Below, in pieces: positions 1-10,200 of a stretch of 64,000 bases of DNA; the stretch's first letter is position 1, and each line of letters begins with the position of its first letter. Where the stretch lies: the NCBI GenBank assembly GCA_034770075.1, contig CM068380.1, forward strand, positions 30,318,005 through 30,382,004, given 5' to 3'. The translations under genes were made by a program, and so were the position numbers. The notes beneath the pieces were generated by a model that was given only the letters and a program-made list of their open reading frames with translations, did no database searches and had not been told where the DNA came from. This DNA is from Aralia elata (lineage: Eukaryota; Streptophyta; Magnoliopsida; Apiales; Araliaceae).

Positions 1-334
1 GGCCGCGAATTGATCTGCGGCTAACTGTGCTGATTTTCTCGTTTTCCGTGCCTCGTCTCGATTTTCGTGTCGTACCGTTGGTTCCCGCTGACGGGTTTGC
101 GCTCGGCAGTCCGGAACCCGTCGGGAAACGTGCCACGTCATCCGGGCAAGCACAGTGATCAGTAACTGACTCTTGACATTCGCTTGTTGTCGTGTCGGCT
201 TCAATATCATCCCGTCGTGGTGGTTTTGAGGGTTCGTCTTTATGTCCACCCTTTATTCTCGTGTGCCGGGTCAATTGACGATTTTGCCCTCCTGTCAGGG
301 TTAGTATAGGAAATGCAAAAATCGGGTGTCTACA
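1..334 (-). repeat. 3' LTR of the Ogre-like element (partial)
   Basis: Matches 11828-12161 over its whole length with 7 substitutions (6 transitions, 1 transversion) and no gaps. It ends at TCTACA, the complement of the LTR start TGTAGA. The remaining 1.8 kb or so of this LTR lies before the window. Confidence 0.95.
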
Positions 335-350
335 GCTGCCCCTCTTTATC
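335..350 (-). promoter_or_regulatory. Polypurine tract of the Ogre-like element
   Basis: On the minus strand GATAAAGAGGGGCAGC directly precedes the LTR start TGTAGACACC. This is the expected place and composition for the plus-strand DNA primer of reverse transcription. Confidence 0.8.
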
Positions 351-594
351 ATGTTTATGAAATGATAAATGGAATGAACAGGATAAAGAATAGACACTCG
401 ATGTATGAATGACAATGCACAAGAATGACAATACATACGTGATGCAACACATATAATTCATGATGCAACACAAGGGGCAAAGCATGCAAAACATTCGTAA
501 GGGTGTCAATGCCTCACGCCATCGTCTTGTCCGCGTCGGGTTTCGTATCCAGTCGCCCATCCTATAATCACCGGGTATCGTCGCCGGATGATTG
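351..594 (-). other. 3' untranslated region between minisatellite and polypurine tract
   Basis: Contains no convincing gene. It is AT-rich with short ATGCAAC/AATGACA-like direct repeats around 405-480, and belongs to the Ogre-like element's 3' region. Confidence 0.6.
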
Positions 595-1470
595 TCTGGA
601 GCTCAGCCCTTCCCAGGATGTTAGTGTTTGGATATCAGCCCTTCCCAGGGTGTTAGTTTGGATCTCAGCCCTTCCCAGGGTTTTGGTTTGTTTGGATCTT
701 AGCCCTTCCCAGGGTGTTAGTTTGGATCTCAACCCTTCCCAGGGTTTTTGTTTTGGTTGGATGCCTTCCCAGGTTTGCTCACCACTCTGTCGCGGTTTGC
801 TTGGATCTCAGCCCTTCCCAGGGTTTGCTCACCACTCTGTCGCGGTTTGCTTGGATGCCTTCCCAGGTTTGCTCACCACTCTGTCGCGGTTTGCTTGGAT
901 GCCTTCCCAGGTTTGCTCACCACTCTGTCGCGGTTTGCTTGGATCTCAGCCCTTCCCAGGGTTTGTTGTTTTTTGTCTTTTTTCTTTTTGTGGATATCAG
1001 CCCTTCCCAGGGTTGCTCACCATCTTGTTGTGGTTCGCGTGGATCTCAGCCCTTCCCAGGGTTTGCTCACCACTCTGTCGCGGGTTGCTTGGATGCCTTC
1101 CCAGGTTTGCTCACCACTCTGTCGCGGTTTGCTTGGATCTCAGCCCTTCCCAGGGTTTGTTGTTTTTGTCTTTTTTCTTTTCTTTTTGTGGATACCAGCC
1201 CTTCCCAGGGTTGCTCGCCATCTTGTTGTGGTTCGCGTGGATCTCAGCCCTTCCCAGGGTTTGCTCACCACTCTGTCGCGGTTTGCTTGGATGCCTTCCC
1301 AGGTTTGCTCACCACTCTGTCGCGGTTTGCTTGGATCTCAGCCCTTCCCAGGGTTTGTTGTTTTTGTCTTTTTTCTTTTTCTTTTTGTGGATACCAGCCC
1401 TTCCCAGGGTTGCTCACCATCTTGTTGTGGTTCGCGTGGATCTCAGCCCTTCCCAGGGTTTGCTCGGTGG
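595..1470. repeat. Minisatellite with higher-order structure in the Ogre-like 3' region
   Basis: About 875 bp of tandem units built on CAGCCCTTCCCAGGGTT separated by variants of TTGCTCACCACTCTGTCGCGG. From about 961 a higher-order unit of roughly 195 bp, marked by a TTGTTGTTTTTGTCTTTT spacer, recurs at about 961, 1156 and 1351. Tandem arrays in this hypervariable region between pol and the 3' LTR are known for Tat/Ogre elements and are a documented source of satellite DNA. Long open frames across the array in three frames are a by-product of the stop-poor unit. Confidence 0.92.
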
Positions 1471-1589
1471 CTTCTCCGCTGATTGGACGGTTTGTCGCCA
1501 GTGACAGAGATATGGCAGGTGATCTTCCGGAGCGTTCCTGATCCTTATGATCTTTCCGGTGTCGGCGGGCTTTGCGGAAGGCATTCTGA

Positions 1590-1888
1590 GCCATTAGGTC
1601 CCTGTCCGTCCGGTGTTCACGCATCTCGATTACTACCGAGGCTGAGAGGTATGCTGCTCTTGTTGAGAGAGATGCTGCTATTCTGGCCAGGGATGTTGTT
1701 CATGCTGATAGAGACGCCATTGTATTGCAGACTAAGGAAATTATAGATGCTCACTCTGAGACCGTTAGCCGAGTCACTGCTTATTGGATCGCGTCGACAT
1801 GATGGGGCAGCAGATTGCAGGGAATGTCGATGCCTCAGATCTATCCACCACTTTATCCATCCTGCTTCGATTAGTTTCAAATTGGTAG
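1590..1888 (+). pseudogene. Decayed antisense extra ORF in the Ogre-like element
   Basis: Read opposite to pol, the frame 1590-1802 is open without an ATG. It encodes a charged, helix-prone segment including EAERYAALVERDAA and DAHSETVSRVTAYW, with regularly spaced acidic, basic and aliphatic residues. Its TGA (1800-1802) overlaps an ATG at 1799 that opens a second frame to 1888, containing GNVDASDLSTTLSILLRL. Together they look like one protein broken by a small indel, with an upstream stop at 1587-1589. Tat-lineage elements are known to carry extra ORFs between pol and the 3' LTR, some antisense. I see no known domain, and chance openness remains possible. Confidence 0.45.
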
Positions 1889-2383
1889 ATCATTTTATTT
1901 CCTGCATGGACTGTGTCAGTTTCATCGGTTATCAAAAGAGAAACCTTGTAACAAAATGACTTATTTATATAGACAGGTATTTAAATTTAGTCATTTTTCC
2001 TTTTTGTCGTATCGTTGCCTTTCATTGGACCCTCATTTTATCCAGATAACCATGATTTTGGTATTTCGCCTTCTTTCTCTTCTCAAGTCTTGATGGGGAT
2101 TGTCAGATATTGCCGCACATCCTGTCGATTTCATCGGCTAAGTCTTAGATTTGGGCTAACTGCTTGGTTAGGTCACTTGAGATGAAGCTGATCAGGCGGC
2201 TGGTTTCGGGAAAGTTTCGAGGGTATAGGAAGGTTTTTCTGGCTGTTGGGAATCTGTTTTGATAGGAGAAAGTGTTATTTTGTAAGGAATGGGACCGCGC
2301 CACGATGGCTGCCTACGTACCCCCACAAGTCGGGAGATCAGGTCCTGCGTAGTTCGTTCTCCAAAACAGGGAGAGAAACGACG

Positions 2384-2386
<3 letters not shown>
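1889..2386. other. Non-coding 3' region of the Ogre-like element
   Basis: Between the antisense ORF and the oligo(T) run I see no supported coding sequence or repeat. It is the presumed 3' untranslated region after pol. Confidence 0.6.

Positions 2387-2421
<35 letters not shown>
2387..2421 (-). repeat. Oligo(A) tract fused to the pol stop codon
   Basis: Thirty-five T on the plus strand, so A35 on the coding strand. The pol TAA stop lies at 2422-2420, so its adenines merge with the tract. Confidence 0.95.
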
Positions 2422-2424
<3 letters not shown>

Positions 2425-5400
2425 CATAGAACCGCTTCACCGGGTCAGAATTTAGGGGCTGTGGGAACACCTCCCCGTCCATTTCTTGCAGTATGAGGGC
2501 TCCTCCGGACAGCACTTTCTTAATCACAAAAGGCCCCTCCCAGTTCGGGGCAAACTTCCCCTTGGCTTCGTCTTGACAAGGCATTACTCTCTTTAACACT
2601 AGGTCATTTTCTTTGAATTTTCGAGGTCTTATCTTCTTGTCGTATGATCGGGAGATCCTTTGCTGATATAACTGACCGTGCAACACAGCGGCCACCCTCC
2701 TTTCATCAATTAGGGCCAATTGGTCGTACCGACTTTGCATCCAATCCTCCTCGTTTATCCGAGCATCAATCAAGATTCTGAGGGACGCCATCTCAACCTC
2801 AACTGGCAGAACTGCTTCCATTCCGTATACCAGAGCGTACGGGGTTGCCCCTGTAGAAGTACGTACCGACGTTCTGTACGCCAGCAAGGTGAGAGGTAGC
2901 AGATCCGGCCATCCCCGATGATTAGCAGACATTTTTGCCATGATCTTCTTGATATTCTTATTTGCAGCTTCCACTACCCCATTCATCTTAGGACGGTAAA
3001 TGACAGAATTGAGGTGTTTGATCTTAAACTGGTCGCATAATCCCTTCATGAGGGTATTGTTCAAATTCTTGGCATTGTCAGAGACTAAAACCTCAGGTTG
3101 CCCGTATCGGCAAATGACATTATTCCTGATGAAACCGACGATGATCTCCTGAGTTACTTTGGGGAAAGAAGCTGCTTCTACCCATTTAGTGAAGTAATCG
3201 ATCATGACGAATATAAATCGGTGGTCGTTGCTTGCTTTGGGCTCTATTGGTCCAATCACATCCATACCCCACATTGAGAATGGCCAAGGGGAGGTCATAC
3301 AGTGCAGTTCATTGGGAGGCGCATGGATAACATTACCGTGCGCCTGGCATTGGTAACACCGCTTGACGTGATCATCACAGTCGGCTTTCAGCGTCAACCA
3401 GTAATGCCCCGTTCTCAAGATCTTCTTGGCCAGCATCGGCCCACTCATGTGTGGCCCACACACTCCACCATGTATTTCGTCCATAATCTTTTGGGCCTGC
3501 ATTTCATTTACACATCGTAGCAATCCCAAATTGGCATCCCTCTTGTACAGTGAATCTCCGCTCAGATAAAATTTCATTACCATCTTTTGAATTCTCAACC
3601 TCTCCGCTCGGCTGGCTTGGTCGGGAATGGATCTATCCCTCAGATATTCCCTTATGTCGTGATACCAAGGCTGCTTTGGCAGAACCCCCTCGTCCGATAG
3701 TACCGCCACGTGCTCCTCGTATGCCGGGGCGTTCTGCACTGCTATCTCAATCTGTGGAACGTTCCTGCTCTTGATTGTGTGGACTAGAGAAGCTAAAGTC
3801 GCCAATGCATCGGCGAAATCATTCCGTCCCCGGGGGATGTGTCGGAAAGCGATATCTTCGAACTCTTGCATCAGTTGGATAACACAACGGTGGTATGGAA
3901 GCAACCGGAGCTCTTTAGTGCTGTACACCCCGATCGCTTGTCTGATTACCAGCTCCGAATCCCCGAACACTGCTAACCTTTTCACCCCCATATCGCGAGC
4001 CAAACGGAGTCCCAATATACATCCCTCATACTCAGCTGTGTTGTTTGAGTTACTGAACTGTAATTTAGTGGCTACGGGGTATTGCTCTCCTGTGATAGAG
4101 ACCAGGACTGCTCCGGCTCCTGCCCCCTCCGCATTCATGGCACCATCAAAATACAATTTCCAGAACTGCCCCTCGTCATCTTCTCTCGCGCGCAAGATCC
4201 AGAATACGTCTTCGCCCGGCAAAGGAGTGTCTAAAGGCTCCATTCCCCCTGATGGCGCTTCTGCCAATTGATCTGCAATTCCCTGCCCCTTCATGGCTTT
4301 CTGAGTTACGTATATAATGTCGAACTGCTGTAAGATTAACTGCCATCTTGAAAGTCGATAGTTCAGCATGGGCCGTTCAAAGATATATTTCAGGGGATCC
4401 ATCCTTGATATCAGGTACGTGGTGTGCCCGTGGAGATAATGCTGTAATCTCATTGCAGCCCAAGCCAAAGCACAACAGGTCCTTTCGATAGGGGTGTAAT
4501 TCTGTTCACATCGGCTAAATCTCTTGCTGAGGTAATAAATGGCCTGCTCTTTGCCTGATTCATTCTTCTGCCCCAGCATACAGCCCATCGCAATGTCATT
4601 GACTGATATATACATGAATAGAGGGATCTCATCCTTCGGGGGTACCAGCACGGGTGCTTCCGTCAGCTGCTTCTTAATGATCTGAAAGGCTTCCTGGCAT
4701 TGCTCATTCCATTCTTGGGAGACATCTTTTCTTAACAGCTTGAAAATTGGCTCGCACGTGGTTGTCAAATGGGATATGAAGCGGCTGATGAAATTTATTC
4801 TTCCCAGAAATCCTCTTATTTCCTTTTCAGTGCGGGGTGCCGGCATATCCACAATGGCCTTAATCTTGGCCGGATCCAACTCGATGCCACGATCACTAAC
4901 CAGGACTCCCAAGAGTTTGCCCGATTGCACTCCGAAAGCACACTTTGCCGGATTGAGCCTTAAATTATATTTTCTGAGCCGGTCAAATAGCTTTTGGAGA
5001 TGGGTCACATGATCAGATTCTATCTTTGACTTCACGATAATGTCATCCACGTAGACCTCTATCTCCTTGTGCATCATATCGTGGAACAGGGCCATCATAG
5101 CTCTTTGATAAGTAGCCCCTGCATTTGTGAGACCGAAAGCCAACCGTCTATAGCAGAAAGTGCCCCAAGGGGTGATGAAGGCTGTTTTCTCCCGGTCCTC
5201 CTCTGCCACCATTATCTGATGATACCCCGCAAAGCAATCAACGAAAGAGTACATCTCGTATTGGGCTGTGTTATCCACCAATATGTGTATAAAAGGTACT
5301 GGGAAATTATCCTTGAGACTGGCCTTGTTCAGATCTCTATAGTCAACACATACCCTCACCTTTCCTCCAGGCTTAGCCACTGGGACCACATTGGACAACC

Positions 5401-5895
5401 ATTCTGGGTAGGTGGACACCATGATGATTCCAGCCCTGAACTGTTTGATGATCTCCTCCTTTACCTTCAAGCTCCATTCCGGTTTTAGCTTTCTTAGTTT
5501 TTGCTTGACGGGCTTGAAACCCTCCTTGATGGGCAGCTGGTGTACCACAATGTCGATGGATAATCCGATCATGTCCTCATGAGACCAGGCGAAACACATC
5601 CTCATACTGGCGTAGCAATTTGGTCATTTCTACTTTCTGGTTAGGGGTCAGGTCTGTCCCGATCTTGAGCTCTTTGGGTTGGTCAGGGGTTCCGATATTT
5701 ATGGTGACGGTTTGGTCTAAGTTGGGTTTGGGTTTATCCTCGACCCACCCTTTGATCTCGTCAGGCGCGTCATCGTAATCTGTCTCGTCCTGCTCAATAC
5801 CCATTAAATCGAAATCCAGCTCGATATCAAAATCATAGTCATCATTCAAATTTGAGGGATCGCTTGTTAAGCAAGGAATACTCAAATTGGTACAC
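2420..5895 (-). CDS. pol: pol: RT, RNase H, plant-type RNase H, integrase (Ogre-like; one frameshift)
   Basis: The second exon starts at 5895 after a putative AG acceptor with an acidic linker, then continues to RT. A single extra base near 5591 shifts the frame. The long frame 5605-2420 (1061 codons) holds the enzymes. RT has YRDLNKA near residue 89, a first catalytic Asp in SFVDCFAGYHQ and YVDD at 185-188. RNase H 1 follows. A second plant-type RNase H, about residues 465-600, has YFDGA, NTAEYEG, GDSELV and RNDFADALA, giving all four acidic positions. Integrase has an HHCC zinc region (H..H..CYQC) and the catalytic series MDV, SDN and EAANK. Products copy element RNA into DNA and insert it. 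Apart from the frameshift and the adjacent intron, the domains look intact, so decay is slight. Confidence 0.93.
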
Positions 5896-6067
5896 CTGAC
5901 ATTGAAACAAAATACTGTCATATATATAATTCATCTTTCCACAATGGTCGCTCTTAAAATAACATGACAAACTAACATAGTTATGCAAAATATAAAATAA
6001 AGAACCAAAACTGGTAGACATTCATCCCCCACTCTCCGGGGTCTACCACCCCGGCACCATGTTTTAC
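5896..6067 (-). other. Putative Ogre-type intron between gag-pro and pol
   Basis: Read on the minus strand, gag-pro hits TAA at 6066-6064 inside GGGTAAAAC. Taking GT at 6067-6066 as donor and AG at 5897-5896 (TTTCAATGTCAG) as acceptor removes 172 nt containing that stop, and joins gag-pro in frame (phase 2) to the CTNLSIPC frame upstream of RT. Ogre elements are known to carry a short spliced intron at exactly this place, and splicing regulates the Gag:Pol ratio. No transcript evidence is available here. Confidence 0.75.
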
Positions 6068-9000
6068 CCTTGTCTGGATATTATTGGCTCCACCGTCCAG
6101 TTATCGGTGGTCAGATCAGTCGGGATGCGACATATGACAGACGGCTGTGTTCCAGGGACTTCCTTGACGACTACCGCCACATCGTATCCGTCCTCCCTCA
6201 CAGCCTTATTAGGGATAACTAACCCTGCCCAATCGATGACAGGCACACTCTGTAGGGCTCCCGACGTTGTGGCCGTATCCTTCCCCTCTCCAATGTTTAT
6301 TGATGGTCCAGAGATATAGCATTTGGTTTCGAACTGCTGCATGACCTCCCGCAGGAAACTCTTCCTTTTGACTGACTCATCATCCGCAGGAGTTAATTCT
6401 TTACCTTCTAATTCGGACACGGGCTTGTCTGTCCCTTGTTCATTGTGGACCTTCGGCATTAGGATTCTGGTCGATCGAAATGGGATTTCCCTTCGCGAGT
6501 GGTTCCGCTCTATGCCTCCATGATATCCCAACCCTGCCCTGCCTGTCTGGTTGGGCAGTTGAATAGGCGTGGAAATTCCTTGGCTGTCTTTTCCCAACCC
6601 CTGCCCAGGTTGAAACTTCATCTTCATCATTTCTCTAGCAACGAAGGTGAGCTCAGGGGAGGCTTTCGATTTTATGGCTGGAGCTCCCAGACCTCTATAG
6701 TGGGGAGAGCTGATTTCCAGTGCTTGAAAACTGGCAGGTGCCGCGGATTCGTCCACATTGATTACTGGCAGACCATTCTTGGACGGGAAAGGGTCATTAC
6801 GCTCTGCAGAGATTGTTACCAGATTCCCGCTGACGATGAACTTGATTTGTTGGTGTAGTGTAGAGGGAACTGCCCCAGCCATATGTATCCATGGTCTTCC
6901 CAATAACATGTTATAACTGGCGGAGATATCCAGGACCTGAAAGGAAATATCAAAAGTACACGGCCCTATCTCCACGGGCAACTCTATTTCTCCCAATGTA
7001 TCCTTCCGGGATCCATCGAAGGCTCGCACCACCACGTGACTGGCCCGCAAGCGCTTGGGATTAATGTTCATTTTCCTCAGTGTACTGAGGGGACAAATAT
7101 TCAGTGCTGATCCCCCATCAATCAGCACCCCATTCATGACATACCCTGATGAGATCACTGCGATGTGCAACGGTCTCCGATGCCCCCTTCCCTCTTTCGG
7201 GATATCATCATCTGTGAATGATAGCACATTGTTCTCTAGCAGATGGTCCACTAGGCGGCCGAAACTTTCTTGGCTAATTGTCTTGGGAATGTGAGCCTCC
7301 CCCAGGATTTTGGCCAAGATTCTGCAGTGGTCGCTGGACGATAACACCAAATCCATGATCGACGTTAGAGTCGATTCCTCGCTCACCGTCCTGATCCCCC
7401 TTACTTCCGGATGGTCCATCTTTTCCAAGAACTCCACGGCTTTTTCCTCGGATATACTCTCGTTCTCTTTTCTCTTACTCTTGAGGACTCTTCCTGGAAG
7501 GTACAAGGGATTCCCCTTTGATGTTACGGAAGCACAACTGGCCGCCTCCTCTAATACACCCCCGTAGTTCCACGGTACTGTTTTTAGATTGCAAACAGGG
7601 ATCTGTGGTCTTGCTGCGATGATGAGAGGTTTTGGAGCCGCTAACTTGATAGGCCCCCCTGTGATACTCCGGCTTGCACCCGTCAACCTAACCGGTGCCC
7701 CTTGCATATTCTCCTGAGTACCCGTCATGCCAACCATCTCATCAATCCTTGTCATATAATTTCGCCTTGGCGGTCCTTCGGTTTCGATGGCTTCCACCAT
7801 ATTGACCCCTCCCCCATCATGCTTCGGTAGGGGATTGATTTTAACATTCGGCGGCTCGGGCTGTTCCACCACGATTTCCCCGCTATCAATCAGGTTTTGA
7901 ATTATGTGTTTCAGCGTCCAACATTCCTGAGTGTCATGACCCGGGGAACCCGAATGATATGCACACTTTTTACTCGGGTCAAATTTTCTTCCCTTCGGGT
8001 TACTTGGAGGTGCCAAATCGACAATCTTCCCCTGTGATATCAATATTGCCAAAATCTGCTCAAGAGGCTCCCCAAGCGGGGTGAATACCCGCTTCTGTGT
8101 GGTCTCAAACCTCCTTCGTTCGTCCGTTCTGGGATTAGGTTGCCGGGGCGGCACAAATCTCTGTATTTGCACAGGAGGGCTATTCTCCACTTTCCTAGAT
8201 GATCCCTGCAGCACGAGAGAGACATCTTCCTCTTTTCGCTTTTGGGGCCTGCGGGAAGTACTGCCATAATTCCCACTTTGGATTTGTTCCGCAGCCGTTT
8301 CAAGAGCTGTGAAGTCCCGGATTTTACCAGATTTCAACCCCATATCCACCATTTCTCCATGTTTTATCATCTCGGCGAAAGGTCTTCCAATCCCCGATAT
8401 GACCCGCTCATAATAAGGTGCTTCCTGTATATCCACGAAGGTCATTACCATCTCTGACTCACTTATTGGAGGATTCACTTGTGCGGCCATACCCCTCCAT
8501 CGTTGGGCATAGTCCCTGAAGGTTTCCCTTGGTTGCTTCTTGATTTTTGTCATTTGATATCTATCAGGGGCCATCTGTGCCTGAAAGCTATACTGTGTCA
8601 AGAAGGTATGGGCCAGCTCCTCCCAATTATGAATCCGGGCATTATCGAGACGGGCATACCAGATCCTCGCCTCCCCCGTCAAGCTTTTCTGGAATAATTG
8701 CATTCTTAGTCCTTCGTCTTCCGCATAAGACCCTAGTTCTCCAATATATATTTTCAGGTGAGTGTAAGGATCCCCTTTCCCATTGTATTTCTCGAATTCG
8801 GGGATCTTAAATTTCTCTGGATATCTGGTTCCGGGGAAGACACACAAATCTGCATAATTAACCCTACCCAGGGAGCCTATGCCTTTTAGAGTTTGGATGG
8901 TTTCCTCCATCTGCTTCACTTTCCTGCGAAGGTCATCCGTATCTCCCTCCTCTGGAATCGTGATTACTGTCTTGTTGAGGGCAGGAATGACCTTTGGGAG

Positions 9001-9228
9001 GACCGGCTCGTCCTTAAGCTGATGTTGGTTATTTTTAAATGGGATTGCATCATCCTTAGGAGGATTCTGGTCACCCTCTGGCGGTGGTACATTATGCGGT
9101 CCCTGGTTTGGCGGGTCCTGTCTGATTAGGAACTGTTCTTTTAGCATTGTGGCCATTTCCATCATCTGCTTTTTAAAGTCATCGAACTCTTCCCGAGATA
9201 TGGAACTATGATTGGGAAGATCAGCCAT
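6064..9228 (-). CDS. gag-pro: gag-pro polyprotein of the Ogre-like element, with G-patch
   Basis: This is an uninterrupted 1054-codon frame starting at MADLPNHS. Residues about 150-300 match the retrotransposon gag core (GEARIWYARL, WEELAHTFLTQY, FRDYAQRWR). A CCHC-like knuckle, CAYHSGSPGHDTQEC, lies at 422-436. The aspartic protease has the Tat-type active site LIDGGSALN at about 702-710 and a downstream LLGRPW flap-end motif at 775-780. Residues about 868-905 form a G-patch (FQPGQGLGKDSQG, GRAGLGY), a nucleic-acid-binding glycine motif known near proteases of some retroelements. Gag forms the particle and the protease matures it. The stop at 6064 lies inside the putative intron, so unspliced RNA would give Gag-Pro alone. 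The start is the first ATG of a frame that follows an 800-nt leader. Confidence 0.93.
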   Translation of the reverse strand: MADLPNHSSISREEFDDFKKQMMEMATMLKEQFLIRQDPPNQGPHNVPPPEGDQNPPKDDAIPFKNNQHQLKDEPVLPKVIPALNKTVITIPEEGDTDDLRRKVKQMEETIQTLKGIGSLGRVNYADLCVFPGTRYPEKFKIPEFEKYNGKGDPYTHLKIYIGELGSYAEDEGLRMQLFQKSLTGEARIWYARLDNARIHNWEELAHTFLTQYSFQAQMAPDRYQMTKIKKQPRETFRDYAQRWRGMAAQVNPPISESEMVMTFVDIQEAPYYERVISGIGRPFAEMIKHGEMVDMGLKSGKIRDFTALETAAEQIQSGNYGSTSRRPQKRKEEDVSLVLQGSSRKVENSPPVQIQRFVPPRQPNPRTDERRRFETTQKRVFTPLGEPLEQILAILISQGKIVDLAPPSNPKGRKFDPSKKCAYHSGSPGHDTQECWTLKHIIQNLIDSGEIVVEQPEPPNVKINPLPKHDGGGVNMVEAIETEGPPRRNYMTRIDEMVGMTGTQENMQGAPVRLTGASRSITGGPIKLAAPKPLIIAARPQIPVCNLKTVPWNYGGVLEEAASCASVTSKGNPLYLPGRVLKSKRKENESISEEKAVEFLEKMDHPEVRGIRTVSEESTLTSIMDLVLSSSDHCRILAKILGEAHIPKTISQESFGRLVDHLLENNVLSFTDDDIPKEGRGHRRPLHIAVISSGYVMNGVLIDGGSALNICPLSTLRKMNINPKRLRASHVVVRAFDGSRKDTLGEIELPVEIGPCTFDISFQVLDISASYNMLLGRPWIHMAGAVPSTLHQQIKFIVSGNLVTISAERNDPFPSKNGLPVINVDESAAPASFQALEISSPHYRGLGAPAIKSKASPELTFVAREMMKMKFQPGQGLGKDSQGISTPIQLPNQTGRAGLGYHGGIERNHSRREIPFRSTRILMPKVHNEQGTDKPVSELEGKELTPADDESVKRKSFLREVMQQFETKCYISGPSINIGEGKDTATTSGALQSVPVIDWAGLVIPNKAVREDGYDVAVVVKEVPGTQPSVICRIPTDLTTDNWTVEPIISRQG

Positions 9229-10018
9229 TTCAGAGGTAGAGACCTGGGCTTTCTTAGACTGCGAACGGGTTTGAGGAGCAATCCTGCAGGCAAACGGTTC
9301 GAAGTTTAGTCTTGGGCAATGAAAGGATGCGGATGCATGCTAAAGCTGTAAATTTTTTGTGTTTTGGGTTTTTTTTTTTTTTTTTAATCTTTTTCTGCAA
9401 AACAACACGTTAGCGGTTCTTTATTGGAATAATGCATGCTAGATACGATTTATTATGCTTCCCGTGCCGTTCCTTGTAAAACACAGAGGTTAGTATTTTC
9501 TCTTGACATAAAGGGGAAGCATATATGAATATGTTGCAATGGGATTATGACATTTATACGCATAAACGTAAAAGGGCATGAAGAGACTTTTCCTGCGTTG
9601 GGTTAATCTGGGGCTGACCTATCCTAGGGTTACTCTCACGGGCTTTTCGGCATGAAGGTCCCCAAATCTTCGCAATCTACTCGTCGGAATCCTTTCGATT
9701 GGAGCGGATTTGGGTGGTGCGTTTCCTGAGCCATCTCCGGGGAGCAGCCCCTTCGAGTCCAGTAATAAGCAACCGACGGGTTCGCCTCAGGAGGAGGTAC
9801 TCTCTCAACATACATTCACATTCATCGTCCTCACCGTATGCAAATGATTACTTTTGAAGTAAAGAAAAACCCATTCAATCATTCATTCATTGGACAACAA
9901 CACACATTTACACGACAATAAATAAAAGACGTCAAAAATGTCGTACGCACATACACATTTATAAATTTTAAAGGATAGGATAGCATCAAGATTTGAACGC
10001 GGCTTAAACCCTCTAATG
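9229..10018 (-). other. Leader of the Ogre-like element
   Basis: Untranslated stretch between the primer-binding site and gag. It includes an oligo(T/A) run near 9367-9386. No upstream ORF1 of the classic Ogre kind is seen. Confidence 0.7.
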
Positions 10019-10036
10019 TCCCCAGCAGAGTCGCCA
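10019..10036 (-). promoter_or_regulatory. Primer-binding site of the Ogre-like element
   Basis: Minus-strand TGGCGACTCTGCTGGGGA lies two bases inside the end of the 5' LTR. It fits the tRNA-Arg-type site reported for Ogre/Tat elements; the tRNA identity is from memory of that group, not checked. Confidence 0.82.
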
Positions 10037-10183
10037 GCTGTCGACGCCGGGAGGAATCGCTTACGCGGGGGTTGTAACCCTTTCCAATTTTAGCCTTTTC
10101 ATTAGATGATTTTTTTGGAAAAGGTCGGCATTAATGTCGACGGGGTTTTTTAAAGATTGTTTTTTTATGATGAGCCAATTTAA

Positions 10184-10200
10184 CCAGAGTCGCCAGTTGG
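10184..10200 (-). promoter_or_regulatory. Primer-binding-site-like sequence inside the LTR
   Basis: Minus-strand CTGGCGACTCTGG repeats the first 11 bases of the true site about 150 bp away. A GTCGAC copy (about 10137-10142) also echoes the LTR end. The same feature is in the related LTR at 62501-62517. Confidence 0.6.

Noticed and set aside
503..1541. Three long overlapping plus-strand ORFs (up to 333 codons) with repeated SQPFPG-like units
   Set aside because: They are translations of the minisatellite in all three frames. The repeat has no stops, and nothing suggests coding constraint.
1477..2380. Possible host gene fragment captured in the Ogre-like 3' region
   Set aside because: No known domain was recognisable; the antisense ORF is more simply explained as the extra ORF known from Tat elements.
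3302..5488. Several plus-strand ORFs over pol
   Set aside because: Shadows of the intact minus-strand pol frame, which carries all catalytic motifs.
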